The translations under genes and the position numbers were made by a program. From positions 62,001 through 126,000 of the forward strand of contig NZ_AMPG01000006.1 in assembly GCF_000299415.1 (NCBI RefSeq): a stretch of 64,000 bases of DNA. Direction: 5' to 3'. Shown piece after piece: positions 35,239 through 44,482 of the stretch (its first letter is position 1; every line of letters begins with the position of its first letter). The notes under the pieces were generated by a model, which saw only the letters and a program-made list of their open reading frames with translations, did not search any database and was not told the DNA's origin. The stretch is from Candidatus Microthrix parvicella Bio17-1. Its GTDB lineage: Bacteria; Actinomycetota; Acidimicrobiia; Acidimicrobiales; Microtrichaceae.

Positions 35239-36851
35239 TGGCCCCGATGTTTGCCACCTCGACCGTACTCGCCTCGGGTACCGCTGCTCTGCCGGCGCTA
35301 CTGCCGGCGTTGGTGCTGGTGCCCCTGCTGACCGCAGTGATCGTCATGCTGCTGCCGTCCAAGGACGAATCCACGCCCCGCCAGGTGGCGCTGATGGGTG
35401 CGATGGTCACCGCCGCCCTGTCGATCTACCTGCTCACCCAGTTCCAGCGGGGCGAGGCGGGCTACCAGTTTGAGGTGCAGGCCACCTGGGTCGCCGACTG
35501 GGGTATGTCATGGCATTTGGGTGTGGACGGCATTTCGCTGTTCATGGTGGTGCTCACCGCGGTGCTGTACCCAATGAGCATCCTGGGGGCCCGCGCAGGT
35601 CACGCACCCAAGGCGTACTACGCCTGGATGTCGCTCTTGATGGCAGCTTCAATCGGCGCTTTCGTCTCGCTCGACCTGCTGTTGTTCTTCCTCTGCTTCG
35701 AGATGGTGCTCGTGCCGATGTACTTCCTCATCGGACGATGGGGCCACGGCAACGCCACCTACTCGGCCAACAAGTTTTTCCTCTACACCATGTTTGGCTC
35801 GGCCTTCATGCTGGTTGGCCTTCTGTCGCTGGTGTTCCTCAATTCCCAGGCCACCGGTCGTATGACCTTCGACCTGGTCGAACTCACCGCCAGCCAGGCC
35901 ATCTCCACCGATGCAGCCCGGTGGATCTTTGCCAGCTTCGCCATTGCATTTGCGGTGAAGGTGCCCATGTTCCCGGTGCACACCTGGCTACCCGATGCGC
36001 ACACCGATGCGCCCGTCGCCGGGTCGGTCATCCTGGCGGGTGTGCTCTTGAAGTTGGGCGCCTACGGCCTGATTCGCTTTGGTCTGGAACTGTTCCCCGA
36101 GGCCGCCCACTGGGCAACCCCGGTGATCATGACGCTGGCGGTCATCGGCATCATCTACGGCGCGATCGTGGCTGCCATGCAGACCGACTTGAAACGTCTC
36201 GTGGCGTATTCGTCGGTGGCCCACATGGGCTTCATCGTCCTCGGTGTGTTCTCACTCACGGTCATTGGGGTCAACGGCGGCGTGCTGCAGATGTTGAACC
36301 ATGGCATCTCCACGCCCGCGCTGTTCCTCCTCGTCGGCTACATCTACGAGCGCCGCCACACGCGCGATATGAACGAGCTCGGTGGCCTGCAGGTCAAGGC
36401 GCCGGTCCTGGCCGGGTTCTTTATGATCGTGATGCTGAGCTCGGTTGGGCTTCCCGGCCTGAACGGATTCGTCGGCGAGTACCTGTCGATGCTCGGCGCA
36501 TGGCAGACCCATCGATGGTGGGCCGTGGTGGCGGTGTTTGGCGTCATCCTCGCCGCCCTCTACCTCCTCTGGGGCTACCAGCGCGTGTTCCACGGTGAAC
36601 CGGTTGGAGACAACGACACCATGACCGACCTGAAGCTGGGTGAGCGGGGCCTGATGGCCGCCTTCGTCGCCGTGATCGTATTTCTGGGTGTGTACCCCCA
36701 ACCAGTGCTGGATCGCATCAGTCCATCGGTGGAGCGGGTGGTGGTGCAGGTGGAGCGGCACGCCGACTACCGCGCGCCGAAGCCACCTGAGGCGCCTCAG
36801 GTCGCCGACGCACCACAGCACTCCGGCCAGGCCGGGGAGGGTGAAGGATGA
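35238..36851 (+). CDS. nuoM: NADH-quinone oxidoreductase subunit M (copy 1)
   Basis: The 537-aa protein has the ND4 pattern: WHLGVDGISLFMVVLTA, FFLCFEMVLVPMYFLIGRWG with its key glutamate, HTWLPDAHTDAPVAGSVILA and QTDLKRLVAYSSVAHMGF. A polar tail of about 35 residues follows the last helix. It overlaps nuoN by 4 bp (ATGA). Confidence 0.95.
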   Translation: MAPMFATSTVLASGTAALPALLPALVLVPLLTAVIVMLLPSKDESTPRQVALMGAMVTAALSIYLLTQFQRGEAGYQFEVQATWVADWGMSWHLGVDGISLFMVVLTAVLYPMSILGARAGHAPKAYYAWMSLLMAASIGAFVSLDLLLFFLCFEMVLVPMYFLIGRWGHGNATYSANKFFLYTMFGSAFMLVGLLSLVFLNSQATGRMTFDLVELTASQAISTDAARWIFASFAIAFAVKVPMFPVHTWLPDAHTDAPVAGSVILAGVLLKLGAYGLIRFGLELFPEAAHWATPVIMTLAVIGIIYGAIVAAMQTDLKRLVAYSSVAHMGFIVLGVFSLTVIGVNGGVLQMLNHGISTPALFLLVGYIYERRHTRDMNELGGLQVKAPVLAGFFMIVMLSSVGLPGLNGFVGEYLSMLGAWQTHRWWAVVAVFGVILAALYLLWGYQRVFHGEPVGDNDTMTDLKLGERGLMAAFVAVIVFLGVYPQPVLDRISPSVERVVVQVERHADYRAPKPPEAPQVADAPQHSGQAGEGEG

Positions 36852-38410
36852 TTGCCACCGTGCTACAAGGGCTACCCGGTGCAGCAACATCGGCCACCCA
36901 GGCCGGAGCGCCTGCGGTGACGCCCAACGTCACCTGGGGATATCTGGCACCGATCCTGATCATGTTTGGCGGCGCCCTGCTGCTGCTGCTCCTCGGTGCG
37001 CTGATGCCCAACGGGGTACCTCGCCACGTGGCGTCCTTTGGCACCGTCGTCGTGGGCCTTGCGTCGATGGCATCCGGTGTGCCGCTCTGGCTGCGCATCA
37101 TCGACCCCACCCGTGGCCCCACCTCGGCGGTCGCCGGGGCGGTGGGCGTCGACGGATTCTCGGTGTTTGCCTACTGGGTGATCGCTGCCGCAGTGGTGCT
37201 GGTGGCCTTGCTGTTCCACGGTTATCTGGCTCGAGAGGGCCTCGAAGGCGTCGAGCCCTATGCGCTCATGATGTTCTCGGCGGCGGGCGCCATGGTGATG
37301 GCATCGGCCAATGACCTGGTGGTTTTGTTCATCGGTCTGGAAATCCTGTCGCTTGCCGCGTACACGCTCGCCGCCATGCATCGCCGCCGCATCGGCTCGC
37401 TCGAGGCGGGTCTGAAGTACTTCATCCTTGGTGCCGCCGCATCGGCCTTTCTGTTGTACGGCATCGCACTGCTCTACGGCGCCACCGGTACCACCAGCCT
37501 CGGTGCTATGCGCACCTACCTCGACGGTCAGGGGCTGGTCTCCGACAACCTGTTGTTGGGTGGTATTGCCATGGTGATCATCGGGCTCGGTTTCAAGGTG
37601 GCGGCGGTGCCGTTCCACTGGTGGGCGCCCGACGTGTACCAGGGAAGCCCCACCCCGGTGACCGCCTTCATGGCCTCGGCCATCAAGGCGGGTGCGTTTG
37701 CAGGGCTGTTGCGGCTTCTGGTGGTGGCGCTTCCGGCTTACCGGGGCGACTGGCGTCCGGTGATTGAGGTGTTGGCGCTGCTGTCGCTCTTTGGTGGTGC
37801 GTTTGGCGCAATCGTGCAGACCGATGTCAAGCGCATGCTGGCGTACTCGTCGATCAACCACGCCGGGTTCATCCTGGTCGCCGTCGACGCGGCCTCCGCC
37901 CAGGGCATTTCGGCGGCGTTGTTCTACCTGGCCGTGTACTCCCTGATGACCATCGGCGCCTTCGCCGTCGTCACGGTTATCAGCCGTGAGGGCGACGGAC
38001 ACACCTCGCTGGCCGACCTTCGGGGACTTCCGACGGCTCGACCTGCGTTGGCGTTGGCCTTGGTGGTGTTCGTCCTTGCGCAGGCAGGCGTCCCCTTCAC
38101 CGGCGGCTTCTTCGCCAAGTTTGGTGTGATCACTGCGGCAGTCGATGCCGGTCATTGGTGGATGGGGGTGGCCGCCATGGTTTCCGCCGTCGTTTCGGCG
38201 TTCCTCTACCTGCGCATAGTCGGTGCCATGTATTGGCCCTCCGATGAGGCAGAGGACGGCGCGACCCCAGCGGTCACCCGGGCACAGTTGCCGTTTCCCC
38301 GCACCGCCGGCATCGCGCTTGGTCTCTGCCTGGTGGGCGTGTTGATCATCGGCATCTTCCCGGGTTTGATCACCAACCTCACCCGCCAGGCAACCGTCAT
38401 CCTCGGCTGA
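36848..38410 (+). CDS. nuoN: NADH-quinone oxidoreductase subunit N (copy 1)
   Basis: The 520-aa protein is the ND2-type antiporter subunit: FIGLEILSLAAYTLAAMHRR, GSLEAGLKYFILGAAASAF, FHWWAPDVYQGSPTPVTAFM and QTDVKRMLAYSSINHAGFIL. It closes the first complex I operon. A GC hairpin covers its stop codon. Confidence 0.95.
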   Translation: MIATVLQGLPGAATSATQAGAPAVTPNVTWGYLAPILIMFGGALLLLLLGALMPNGVPRHVASFGTVVVGLASMASGVPLWLRIIDPTRGPTSAVAGAVGVDGFSVFAYWVIAAAVVLVALLFHGYLAREGLEGVEPYALMMFSAAGAMVMASANDLVVLFIGLEILSLAAYTLAAMHRRRIGSLEAGLKYFILGAAASAFLLYGIALLYGATGTTSLGAMRTYLDGQGLVSDNLLLGGIAMVIIGLGFKVAAVPFHWWAPDVYQGSPTPVTAFMASAIKAGAFAGLLRLLVVALPAYRGDWRPVIEVLALLSLFGGAFGAIVQTDVKRMLAYSSINHAGFILVAVDAASAQGISAALFYLAVYSLMTIGAFAVVTVISREGDGHTSLADLRGLPTARPALALALVVFVLAQAGVPFTGGFFAKFGVITAAVDAGHWWMGVAAMVSAVVSAFLYLRIVGAMYWPSDEAEDGATPAVTRAQLPFPRTAGIALGLCLVGVLIIGIFPGLITNLTRQATVILG

Positions 38411-38420
38411 GTAGCCGGGG
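38401..38420 (+). terminator. Hairpin over the nuoN stop, candidate terminator
   Basis: CCTCGGCT (38401-38408) and AGCCGGGG (38413-38420) pair over 8 bp (one G-U) around the loop GAGT and include the TGA stop. No U-tract follows, which is common for actinobacterial terminators. The next 200 bp to the FHA gene show no other structure I can name. Confidence 0.35.
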
Positions 38421-38620
38421 GTGCGTGCCCGATATCGACGAAATTGAGACCGTTGCAGTTGTCCGTCGTCGCACGCTGCATCTTCGGCGCATCCTCGCTG
38501 AGGTAAGTGCACCACGGGGGGTGGTGGGCCCGGTAGGTTGAAGTAGCCACGTTGGTGTCCGTCGGGAATCTTTCGGTGGGCGAAGCGTGGACGATATTTC
38601 TCACGAGAGGGGCATCTCAT

Positions 38621-40504
38621 ATGGCGATCAACGGCTATCGCACCATCCCAACCGATGGTGCCGGCGAATTGTTTTCATGGCCTGGATGTGTCGTCCTGGT
38701 CAATCAGGGTTGGGTCGACGGACCGGCATTTGCAGAACGCGTGGCGGCCACCGACCACGAGGACGCAGCCCTCGCATTCCGCGACCTGGCCGGTTGGCTG
38801 CTTGCGCGATCCGGTGATCAGGTGGCCGACTTCGCCGCGGTGCTTCAGACCGGATCGTCGCTGCTGTGCATGGCAGCCGGTGCAGCGGAGGTGGCCCTTG
38901 ACGACGGACGGCGGGTTGCAGCCGACGTGTCCGGCATGTGGGCCCAGTTGGTTTTGCCCAATCGGCCCAGTCAGATTCAGCTTGGCGTCAGTGCCGGCGC
39001 CGCTCCCGATCGGATTGACCTCGAGCACGGGGTGGTGCCGGCGACCGGCGCCATCCTGATCCCGAGGGGCGACGGGCCCACCGTCGACATCGCCGGCGAG
39101 AGCGCATCCCAAGCCGGCGAAACCGACGCCGGCAATGCCAACCGCCCGGCGGAGCCTGGGGACGGGGAACCCGCAAGCGTGACGTCATCGGCGACCGCTC
39201 CGGAGGGTGGCGTCAGCCGACCGCAGGCCGGCGGCGCCCCGAGCGTTGCAGAGGAGGCTCCCATTGACGAGCCCAACCCGACTTTGGCCGTAGCGAGTCC
39301 CGTCCCGGCTCCTGGCAACCTGAGCGAGCCCTCCTCCGGCATGTCGGGTGGTGTCGCTGAGGTCGATTTGGCGGCCATGCCTGCGCCTGACGCAGACGTG
39401 ACCGGCGATCCACGCGGTTCGCCCAGGGCGTCCACCGGAACGGACACCGAACGCGGCCGACATCAGTTGCCCTTCGATGGCGAACTCGATGAGGGTCAGC
39501 CCACCGACGCCGATGGTCTGATCGGCATCGTGAGCGAGGAGCCGGAGTCATCGGGCGGCTCCGGCTCCGCAGCCGTCGAATCCGCCCGACCTGGTCACCC
39601 CCTTGATGGGCCAGAACCAACCGGCGAGCATCGAGCAGCCTCCTCGTTTGGCGAGGAGACGGCGTCGGTGGTCGACGAGCCGTCAAACGCGCCTCCTGAG
39701 CCCGCCGCTGCACCGGCTGCCGGCGAGGCCACAGGTTTGGTCCCCATCGTGACCACCCCGGATGTGCCTGGTTCGGGTATGCCCTCCTCGATGCCCGCCG
39801 AGCCCGAGGTGGCTCCGTCAGCAGGTGACCGCAGCCCTCGCGGGGCCGCAGCGCTCAACAATGAGGCCGACTGGCCACCACCCCCGGCCTGGGCAGGTGG
39901 TGCCCGTGACGACGCGCCGGAAGACGTCGAGCAGCCGGACGACCCCGAGTCCGCCGGGGATTCCGACGCATCAGACGCCTGGGAGGATGATTCATGGTCC
40001 ACCGGTGCCGGCGCCTTTGACGGCGTTGGCGGCGCAGACGCCGATCTGGTCACCTCCAGCGAGGATTCCGGTGACGATTCGAGCGATGCCTCAGGTGACG
40101 ACACCAACGAGCGCGAGTGGGACGCCGATGGTGGCGATGACGACCAGTCGATCCCGCTCCTCCTGTTCGATGACGGCGTGGCCGTGGAGTTGCCCGGCGA
40201 CGTGCTGATTGGTCGTCGGCCCGACCCTGGGGTTCGCGACGACCCGACCAGGCTTCATACCTTGACCATGACCGATGATTCCCAAGCGGTGTCCCGCAAC
40301 CACGTGGAGTTGCGTCGCCGCGACGACGAGGTGTCCATTGTGGACTGCGGCTCGGCCAACGGCACGTTCGTCGAGGCAACCCCGGGCGAACTCACCCGCC
40401 TCGACGCCGAGTCGCCGCACATGCTTCGAGACGGCGAACGGGTGGTGTTTGGCAAGCGGTGGTTTGAATACCGCGCCCCGAGGGGCGCCAACGACGCCGA
40501 CTAA
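38621..40504 (+). CDS. FHA-domain protein with long acidic linker
   Basis: The 627-aa product starts MAINGYRTIPTDGAGELFSW from ATG 38621, with GAGAGGGG eight bases upstream. An N-terminal globular region of about 150 residues has alternating strands and no family I know. About 340 residues of Pro/Ala/Glu/Asp/Ser-rich disordered linker follow. The C-terminal FHA domain (about 515-615) reads DVLIGRRPDP, AVSRNHVELRRRDDEVSIVD and CGSANGTFVE, with the Gly-Arg, Ser-x-x-His and Asn-Gly residues that bind phosphothreonine. The linker holds possible phosphosites. It probably partners the kinase encoded next door on the other strand. TTG 38552 is an in-frame alternative start. Confidence 0.82.
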   Translation: MAINGYRTIPTDGAGELFSWPGCVVLVNQGWVDGPAFAERVAATDHEDAALAFRDLAGWLLARSGDQVADFAAVLQTGSSLLCMAAGAAEVALDDGRRVAADVSGMWAQLVLPNRPSQIQLGVSAGAAPDRIDLEHGVVPATGAILIPRGDGPTVDIAGESASQAGETDAGNANRPAEPGDGEPASVTSSATAPEGGVSRPQAGGAPSVAEEAPIDEPNPTLAVASPVPAPGNLSEPSSGMSGGVAEVDLAAMPAPDADVTGDPRGSPRASTGTDTERGRHQLPFDGELDEGQPTDADGLIGIVSEEPESSGGSGSAAVESARPGHPLDGPEPTGEHRAASSFGEETASVVDEPSNAPPEPAAAPAAGEATGLVPIVTTPDVPGSGMPSSMPAEPEVAPSAGDRSPRGAAALNNEADWPPPPAWAGGARDDAPEDVEQPDDPESAGDSDASDAWEDDSWSTGAGAFDGVGGADADLVTSSEDSGDDSSDASGDDTNEREWDADGGDDDQSIPLLLFDDGVAVELPGDVLIGRRPDPGVRDDPTRLHTLTMTDDSQAVSRNHVELRRRDDEVSIVDCGSANGTFVEATPGELTRLDAESPHMLRDGERVVFGKRWFEYRAPRGANDAD

Positions 40505-40514
40505 CCCGAATCAT

Positions 40515-40550
40515 CCACAGGCCGAGGGGTGAGCGCCTGGAAACCTGTGG
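40515..40550. terminator. Inverted repeat between convergent FHA and kinase genes
   Basis: CCACAGG (40515-40521) and CCTGTGG (40544-40550) are perfect 7-bp arms, with an alternative inner CAGGC/GCCTG stem. The element sits in the 106-bp gap between convergent genes and could end transcription from both sides. There is no U-tract. Confidence 0.35.
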
Positions 40551-40610
40551 TGGAGCGAAGTGCAGGTGAGGCGTGCCTGGGGTGTGTGCGTCCACCACCG
40601 CCGCTGCGAC

Positions 40611-42920
40611 TCAGCGGCTCCAACACAGGGCGGGTGACGGGTCGTCTGGGAGGTCGATGCCGATCACCCGGACGCATGAGGTGACGGCGGCGCCGTCCGA
40701 TCGTTCGCCGGGCGGCAGCCGAAGTGAGGCCTGGTTGGATCGGATGAGTGCTGAATGCGTTGGTCCCGCAATGGAGCCTTTGGGGCCGACGACGCCGAAC
40801 GCGAACGGCCGGTCATCCACCAGCCCTTCGGTGACCGCAAAATCGTCTCGCCGAACCAACCAAGGCCGTCCTTCAAAGCGTCCCGTCACGCGGAGCACGG
40901 CGGACCCCGAGGGGGCGGCACTCAGCGACGCATCCGTCGGACGTGACTCGCTCAGGGGATCGGGAGGCGGGAGCGCCATGGCCGCACGAAGCCCCGCCCG
41001 AGTTTGTGGATCGCTGAGCTCCGGGGGAGCGGGGGATGGGCCCGCCCAGGCCCGAGATACGAGAACGCTCGCCAGGAGCAGCGACGCGACCAGCGACCCC
41101 AAGGCGGTCAGGGCTGTTCCGGAGCGAGGCAACGTTGGCCAGGCAAAGCGCTTGGTAGCGAGTCGAGCCCGGAGATCGACCTGGCCGTGCCCCGTCGGGT
41201 GAGCGGGTGCGTCGTTGTCGTTGAGATGGCAGGGAGTCGGGCGGACCAGCGCTCGAAGGGTGGCGGCGGCCACCGCGGCCCCACCGTTGGGCCGGTCGCA
41301 GGGGTCGGGCGAGAGTTGCGCCATGACCCAGGTCGAGAGTCCGGGGAGGGAGGCCATCGATTGTGGCAACGCAGGCTTGACGCCGCTGAGACGTCGGGCC
41401 ACCAACGCCTCGGTGCCATCGCCGCGCTCCAGAGGTGGGTAACCCTCACCGAGGTGATAGAGCGTTGCGGCAAGGGCGGCCAGGTCGGCGGCCGGGGTGA
41501 GCGCTCCGCCGTCGAGTTGCTCGGGCGGCGCATGTCGAGGTGAACACTCGGGTGAACCCCTCGCTCCGTCCGCACCGGTGACCGAGAAGTCGGCGAGCCG
41601 GACGGCGCCCCAACGGTCAGCCAACAGATTCTGGGGCTTGACGTCGCCATGAACCAACCCTCGGCCATGAAGCACCCCGAGTGCGTCGGCGACCTGGGCA
41701 CCCAGATGGGCCAGTTCGGTGGGACTCCACGGATGATCGGATGCCAATGCTCCGCCCTCGCACCAGCCCAAGACGATCGCCGGTGGTGCGGGCGCCGAGC
41801 CATGCGCGAACAGGTAGCGCTCAACCGAGGCCCGATGCCCGTCGAGGTGCCCCAAAGCCCGCAGTTCACGTTCGAGCGCATCGTTGTTGCGATACTGCTT
41901 CACCACAACGTCACGGGCCAACAGGTGATCCCGTGCCAGCCACACATCGCCGTGGCCGCCTCGAGCCAACCGGCGCAATGGAACGAACCCCTTGGGGAGC
42001 TCGCACCCCGGAGTTGGCTGCAACTCATCGCCCAGGATGGCGGTTCGATCCTCGGCGGTGAGACAGGTGGAGTGGCCGTTCACCCGATCGGCCGCACCCG
42101 CTTCCGTGCCGGTGCTTGAAACCGCGCTGGAGCCGGGTGGGAGGAACCCGTGGCCCTGCCATGAGAGGGTCGACAGTGCCTGGGCCAGTTCCCGAGCTCC
42201 CAACGCCCCACCGGCCGTCGCAGCTGTGGCCCTGCTGAGAAATTGCCGGACCTTGCCGTCGCTCTCGTGCTGGTCGGTGCGGAGCAGCCGGTGGAGCATG
42301 CCGAGCAGCGCGTTCACGTCATCTGGCGGCGTGGCAGTGAGGTGCCCGTGGCACCCGGCGCCAAATGCATCCAGGCGTGTCTTGCCCCAGCGGTCGAGAC
42401 GAATGACGGTGTGGTCGATGGCGCCGTGGACGAGAGGTGGTCGCATCCCGTGGGCATCGGCGAGTACGGATGCAACCTCGGCCCCGATCTGGGCGACGTC
42501 GGCTCCGGCCAGGCCGCCACATGACGCCCCACGCCGAGCGATCAGGCCGGTCAGGGTCGACCCGGCCCAACCCAGCTGAACAGACCCTCGACCGTCGGAG
42601 TCGAGGTGCGCGCTGTGGATGGAAACCACACCCGGGTGTCCATCCAGACGCGCCTGAGCCCGGGCGGCCGCCACCAGCCCGGGCCCGTCGGGTGAGCATC
42701 GAAGCTCCACCGAGTACGGCTCGTCGACGGCCCGATTACGACCCGTGGGCGCGGGCTGATCCGGGACCGGCGCCCTTGGTGCCTCCATGCACCGCCACCT
42801 GGTCCAGTTGGGCGTCGCCTTGATTGCGAGCGGTTCGTTCAGCCGCGTTGGACGTAGATGGCCCGGCGGAGGGGACGGTTCCCAGGCCGGTTGGGCTGAT
42901 GTGGAGGACCCGGAGGTCAC
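40611..42920 (-). CDS. Tandem pseudokinase-Ser/Thr kinase membrane protein
   Basis: The 769-aa protein has two kinase-like regions. The first (about 70-270) keeps the shape of a C-lobe but reads LVHGAIDHTVIRLD and LDAFG where the HRD and DFG motifs stand, so it lacks the catalytic Asp and Asn. The second (about 310-550) has a Gly-rich loop ARGGHGDVWLARD, a VVVKQY lysine near 340, LVHGDVKPQNLLADRWG near 423 and LADFS for DFG, so it is likely active. A membrane helix near 600 leads to an outer C-terminal domain of about 150 residues with no known motif. The GTG start overlaps the upstream gene by 4 bp; ATG 42788 is an alternative. Confidence 0.85.
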   Translation of the reverse strand: MTSGSSTSAQPAWEPSPPPGHLRPTRLNEPLAIKATPNWTRWRCMEAPRAPVPDQPAPTGRNRAVDEPYSVELRCSPDGPGLVAAARAQARLDGHPGVVSIHSAHLDSDGRGSVQLGWAGSTLTGLIARRGASCGGLAGADVAQIGAEVASVLADAHGMRPPLVHGAIDHTVIRLDRWGKTRLDAFGAGCHGHLTATPPDDVNALLGMLHRLLRTDQHESDGKVRQFLSRATAATAGGALGARELAQALSTLSWQGHGFLPPGSSAVSSTGTEAGAADRVNGHSTCLTAEDRTAILGDELQPTPGCELPKGFVPLRRLARGGHGDVWLARDHLLARDVVVKQYRNNDALERELRALGHLDGHRASVERYLFAHGSAPAPPAIVLGWCEGGALASDHPWSPTELAHLGAQVADALGVLHGRGLVHGDVKPQNLLADRWGAVRLADFSVTGADGARGSPECSPRHAPPEQLDGGALTPAADLAALAATLYHLGEGYPPLERGDGTEALVARRLSGVKPALPQSMASLPGLSTWVMAQLSPDPCDRPNGGAAVAAATLRALVRPTPCHLNDNDAPAHPTGHGQVDLRARLATKRFAWPTLPRSGTALTALGSLVASLLLASVLVSRAWAGPSPAPPELSDPQTRAGLRAAMALPPPDPLSESRPTDASLSAAPSGSAVLRVTGRFEGRPWLVRRDDFAVTEGLVDDRPFAFGVVGPKGSIAGPTHSALIRSNQASLRLPPGERSDGAAVTSCVRVIGIDLPDDPSPALCWSR

Positions 42921-43519
42921 CGTGGGGCCGGTGGAAGGTCGGACAACGCCACCCGAAGCGCCTCGGCTGCCCGCTCACCTCCGGCCCGGGCGCTCACCCG
43001 GCAGTGGGGACCAGCCTGCTCGAAGCGAATTTCGACCACCTCCAGCCGCGTGTGGGACCGACGGAAGGCCCACCTGAGCATTCGAACCACCGCTCGTTCC
43101 GGCGGCGCCGGCAGCAGACCCTTGATCAGCGTTTCGTTGGCCTCGATGACGTCCACCCCAAATCGACGCAGGGTGTGCTCGAGTGTTCTGGAGGCGCCAA
43201 CCGGGTTCTCGGTGGTCTCCACCGTGACCGGATGGGGCCCACCCAGGTCGGCCATCCACCACTGCAGCCGATCGGCCCGTCGGTCCCAGTCATCGGCCGG
43301 TTCGGCATCGTCCGGGTCGGGAAACGGGATGAAAGTGACGGCAGGCCCTGGCGGCACCGGCTTGATTCGACGGCGCACCAGCGGAGTGGCGCCCGATGGG
43401 ACGCATGGCCCGATGCGGGGCCGTTGGAAGTCGCGGCCCCCAACGGCCGTCCTGGTGCAGTCGGCATCGGGGTCGGGCACGTTCGACCCGAGGGTGGAAG
43501 TGGTCAGGAGGTCGGTCAC
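42917..43519 (-). CDS. Unknown protein of the kinase/FHA/EssC operon
   Basis: The 200-aa product starts MTDLLTTSTLGSNVPD at GTG 43519. It is soluble, with no signal peptide or known motif. The second half has a mixed alpha/beta pattern (HPVTVETTENP, RTLEHTLRRFGVDVIEANET, SHTRLEVVEIRFEQAG). It overlaps both neighbours by 4 bp (GTGA), so it is made together with the FHA/HTH protein and the kinase. The frame is open upstream only as an antisense-like shadow. I cannot assign a function. Confidence 0.7.
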   Translation of the reverse strand: MTDLLTTSTLGSNVPDPDADCTRTAVGGRDFQRPRIGPCVPSGATPLVRRRIKPVPPGPAVTFIPFPDPDDAEPADDWDRRADRLQWWMADLGGPHPVTVETTENPVGASRTLEHTLRRFGVDVIEANETLIKGLLPAPPERAVVRMLRWAFRRSHTRLEVVEIRFEQAGPHCRVSARAGGERAAEALRVALSDLPPAPR

Positions 43520-44340
43520 GGTCGGGTTCCTGTCGGTTCGTCGAGTAGGGCCAAATCGTCGGGATTCACCAATCGGTGGGTGAGGGCGTGGTTCACCAGG
43601 TTCTGTCGGCGTTTGGAGGCGGTGGTGTCGAGCCCCCCTTGAAGCCCACGTACCCCGTGGCGTGCCAGGCGACCACAGAGGTGATCGAGCTTGCGATTGA
43701 ACTTTGAGAGCGTCCACCCAAGACGCAAGGCCGCCTGTCGGTTGGGTGGCACGGCCACGGGTTCGGCCAGGGGGTCTCTGAGGCGGGGTTCGGCCAGCGC
43801 CGCCAGCAGCGCCCGTTGGTCGTCGTTCAGCGCGAAGACGGCCCACCGCGCGGTGTGGTCCGCCTCGTCGGCCACCGGCTCCGGAGCGATGGGGGACCTG
43901 CCGGTGGTGTCTCCGCCGGCTGGATCGGGACAGGTACCGCGTAGTTCGTAGCGAGCGGGACCGGCCTCCAGGATGACGGCGAAGTCGCCTGGCCACAACG
44001 TGGTCTCAACCCCTGGCGGGAGGACCACCATGGGGCGGCCGACCGCCTCCAAGACCATCAGCGGCAGGTGGGCGCCTTCGTTTTGCAGCCACCAGTGACC
44101 GGCCTCGTGACGAAACCGCCCGGCGACCCGATGCAGGTATCGGTTGGCGTCATCGATGACGCAGTCCGAGTCGCGCCCGAACCCCAGTGATTCGTCACGA
44201 CCGAGCATCCAGGTTTGACCGCAGAACTCCACCTCCAGCCGCAGCTCGGACGTCGCCGTCGAGTGTTCGCAAGGGACGTGCTGGTCGCATCGTCCGGTCG
44301 TGACTGCCCCGCCTGTCATGGTGCCCCCGCTCTTGCTCAC
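43516..44340 (-). CDS. FHA-like domain plus helical DNA-binding-like domain protein
   Basis: The 274-aa protein has an FHA-like beta sandwich at about 30-130. GFGRDSDCVIDD gives the Gly-Arg turn, but NRYLHRVAGRF replaces the usual Ser-x-x-His, so phosphopeptide binding is uncertain. The C-terminal part (FALNDDQRALLAALAEPRLR, RQAALRLGWTLSKFNRKLDH) looks like a winged-helix domain. GTG 44340 is used as start; ATG 44319, with GGGGG six bases upstream, may be better. The stop overlaps the next gene (GTGA). It is in line with the EssC-like gene 142 bp upstream. Confidence 0.75.
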   Translation of the reverse strand: MSKSGGTMTGGAVTTGRCDQHVPCEHSTATSELRLEVEFCGQTWMLGRDESLGFGRDSDCVIDDANRYLHRVAGRFRHEAGHWWLQNEGAHLPLMVLEAVGRPMVVLPPGVETTLWPGDFAVILEAGPARYELRGTCPDPAGGDTTGRSPIAPEPVADEADHTARWAVFALNDDQRALLAALAEPRLRDPLAEPVAVPPNRQAALRLGWTLSKFNRKLDHLCGRLARHGVRGLQGGLDTTASKRRQNLVNHALTHRLVNPDDLALLDEPTGTRP

Positions 44341-44482
44341 TCGCGAGACCCGCCGTCCCGCCGTCGATGGGTCCCACCCCGCGCCGACACATGCATCACA
44401 TCACGAGAACGACCGATGGTCCATGGGTCGCGCAACCCGGGGACAGGGGTTGACCCTCGACCGGTGCGATGGTTCGACCTGC

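Noticed and set aside
36872-38620. 582-codon minus-strand frame antisense to nuoN
   Set aside because: It is rich in His, Gln and Arg with no hydrophobic core, as expected for the complement of GC-rich membrane protein codons. nuoN is certain on the plus strand.
43520-43996. Upstream extension of the 200-aa unknown protein
   Set aside because: This part lies over the FHA/HTH gene in another frame and is Arg/Gly/Pro-rich. The GTGA junction at 43519 is the better start.
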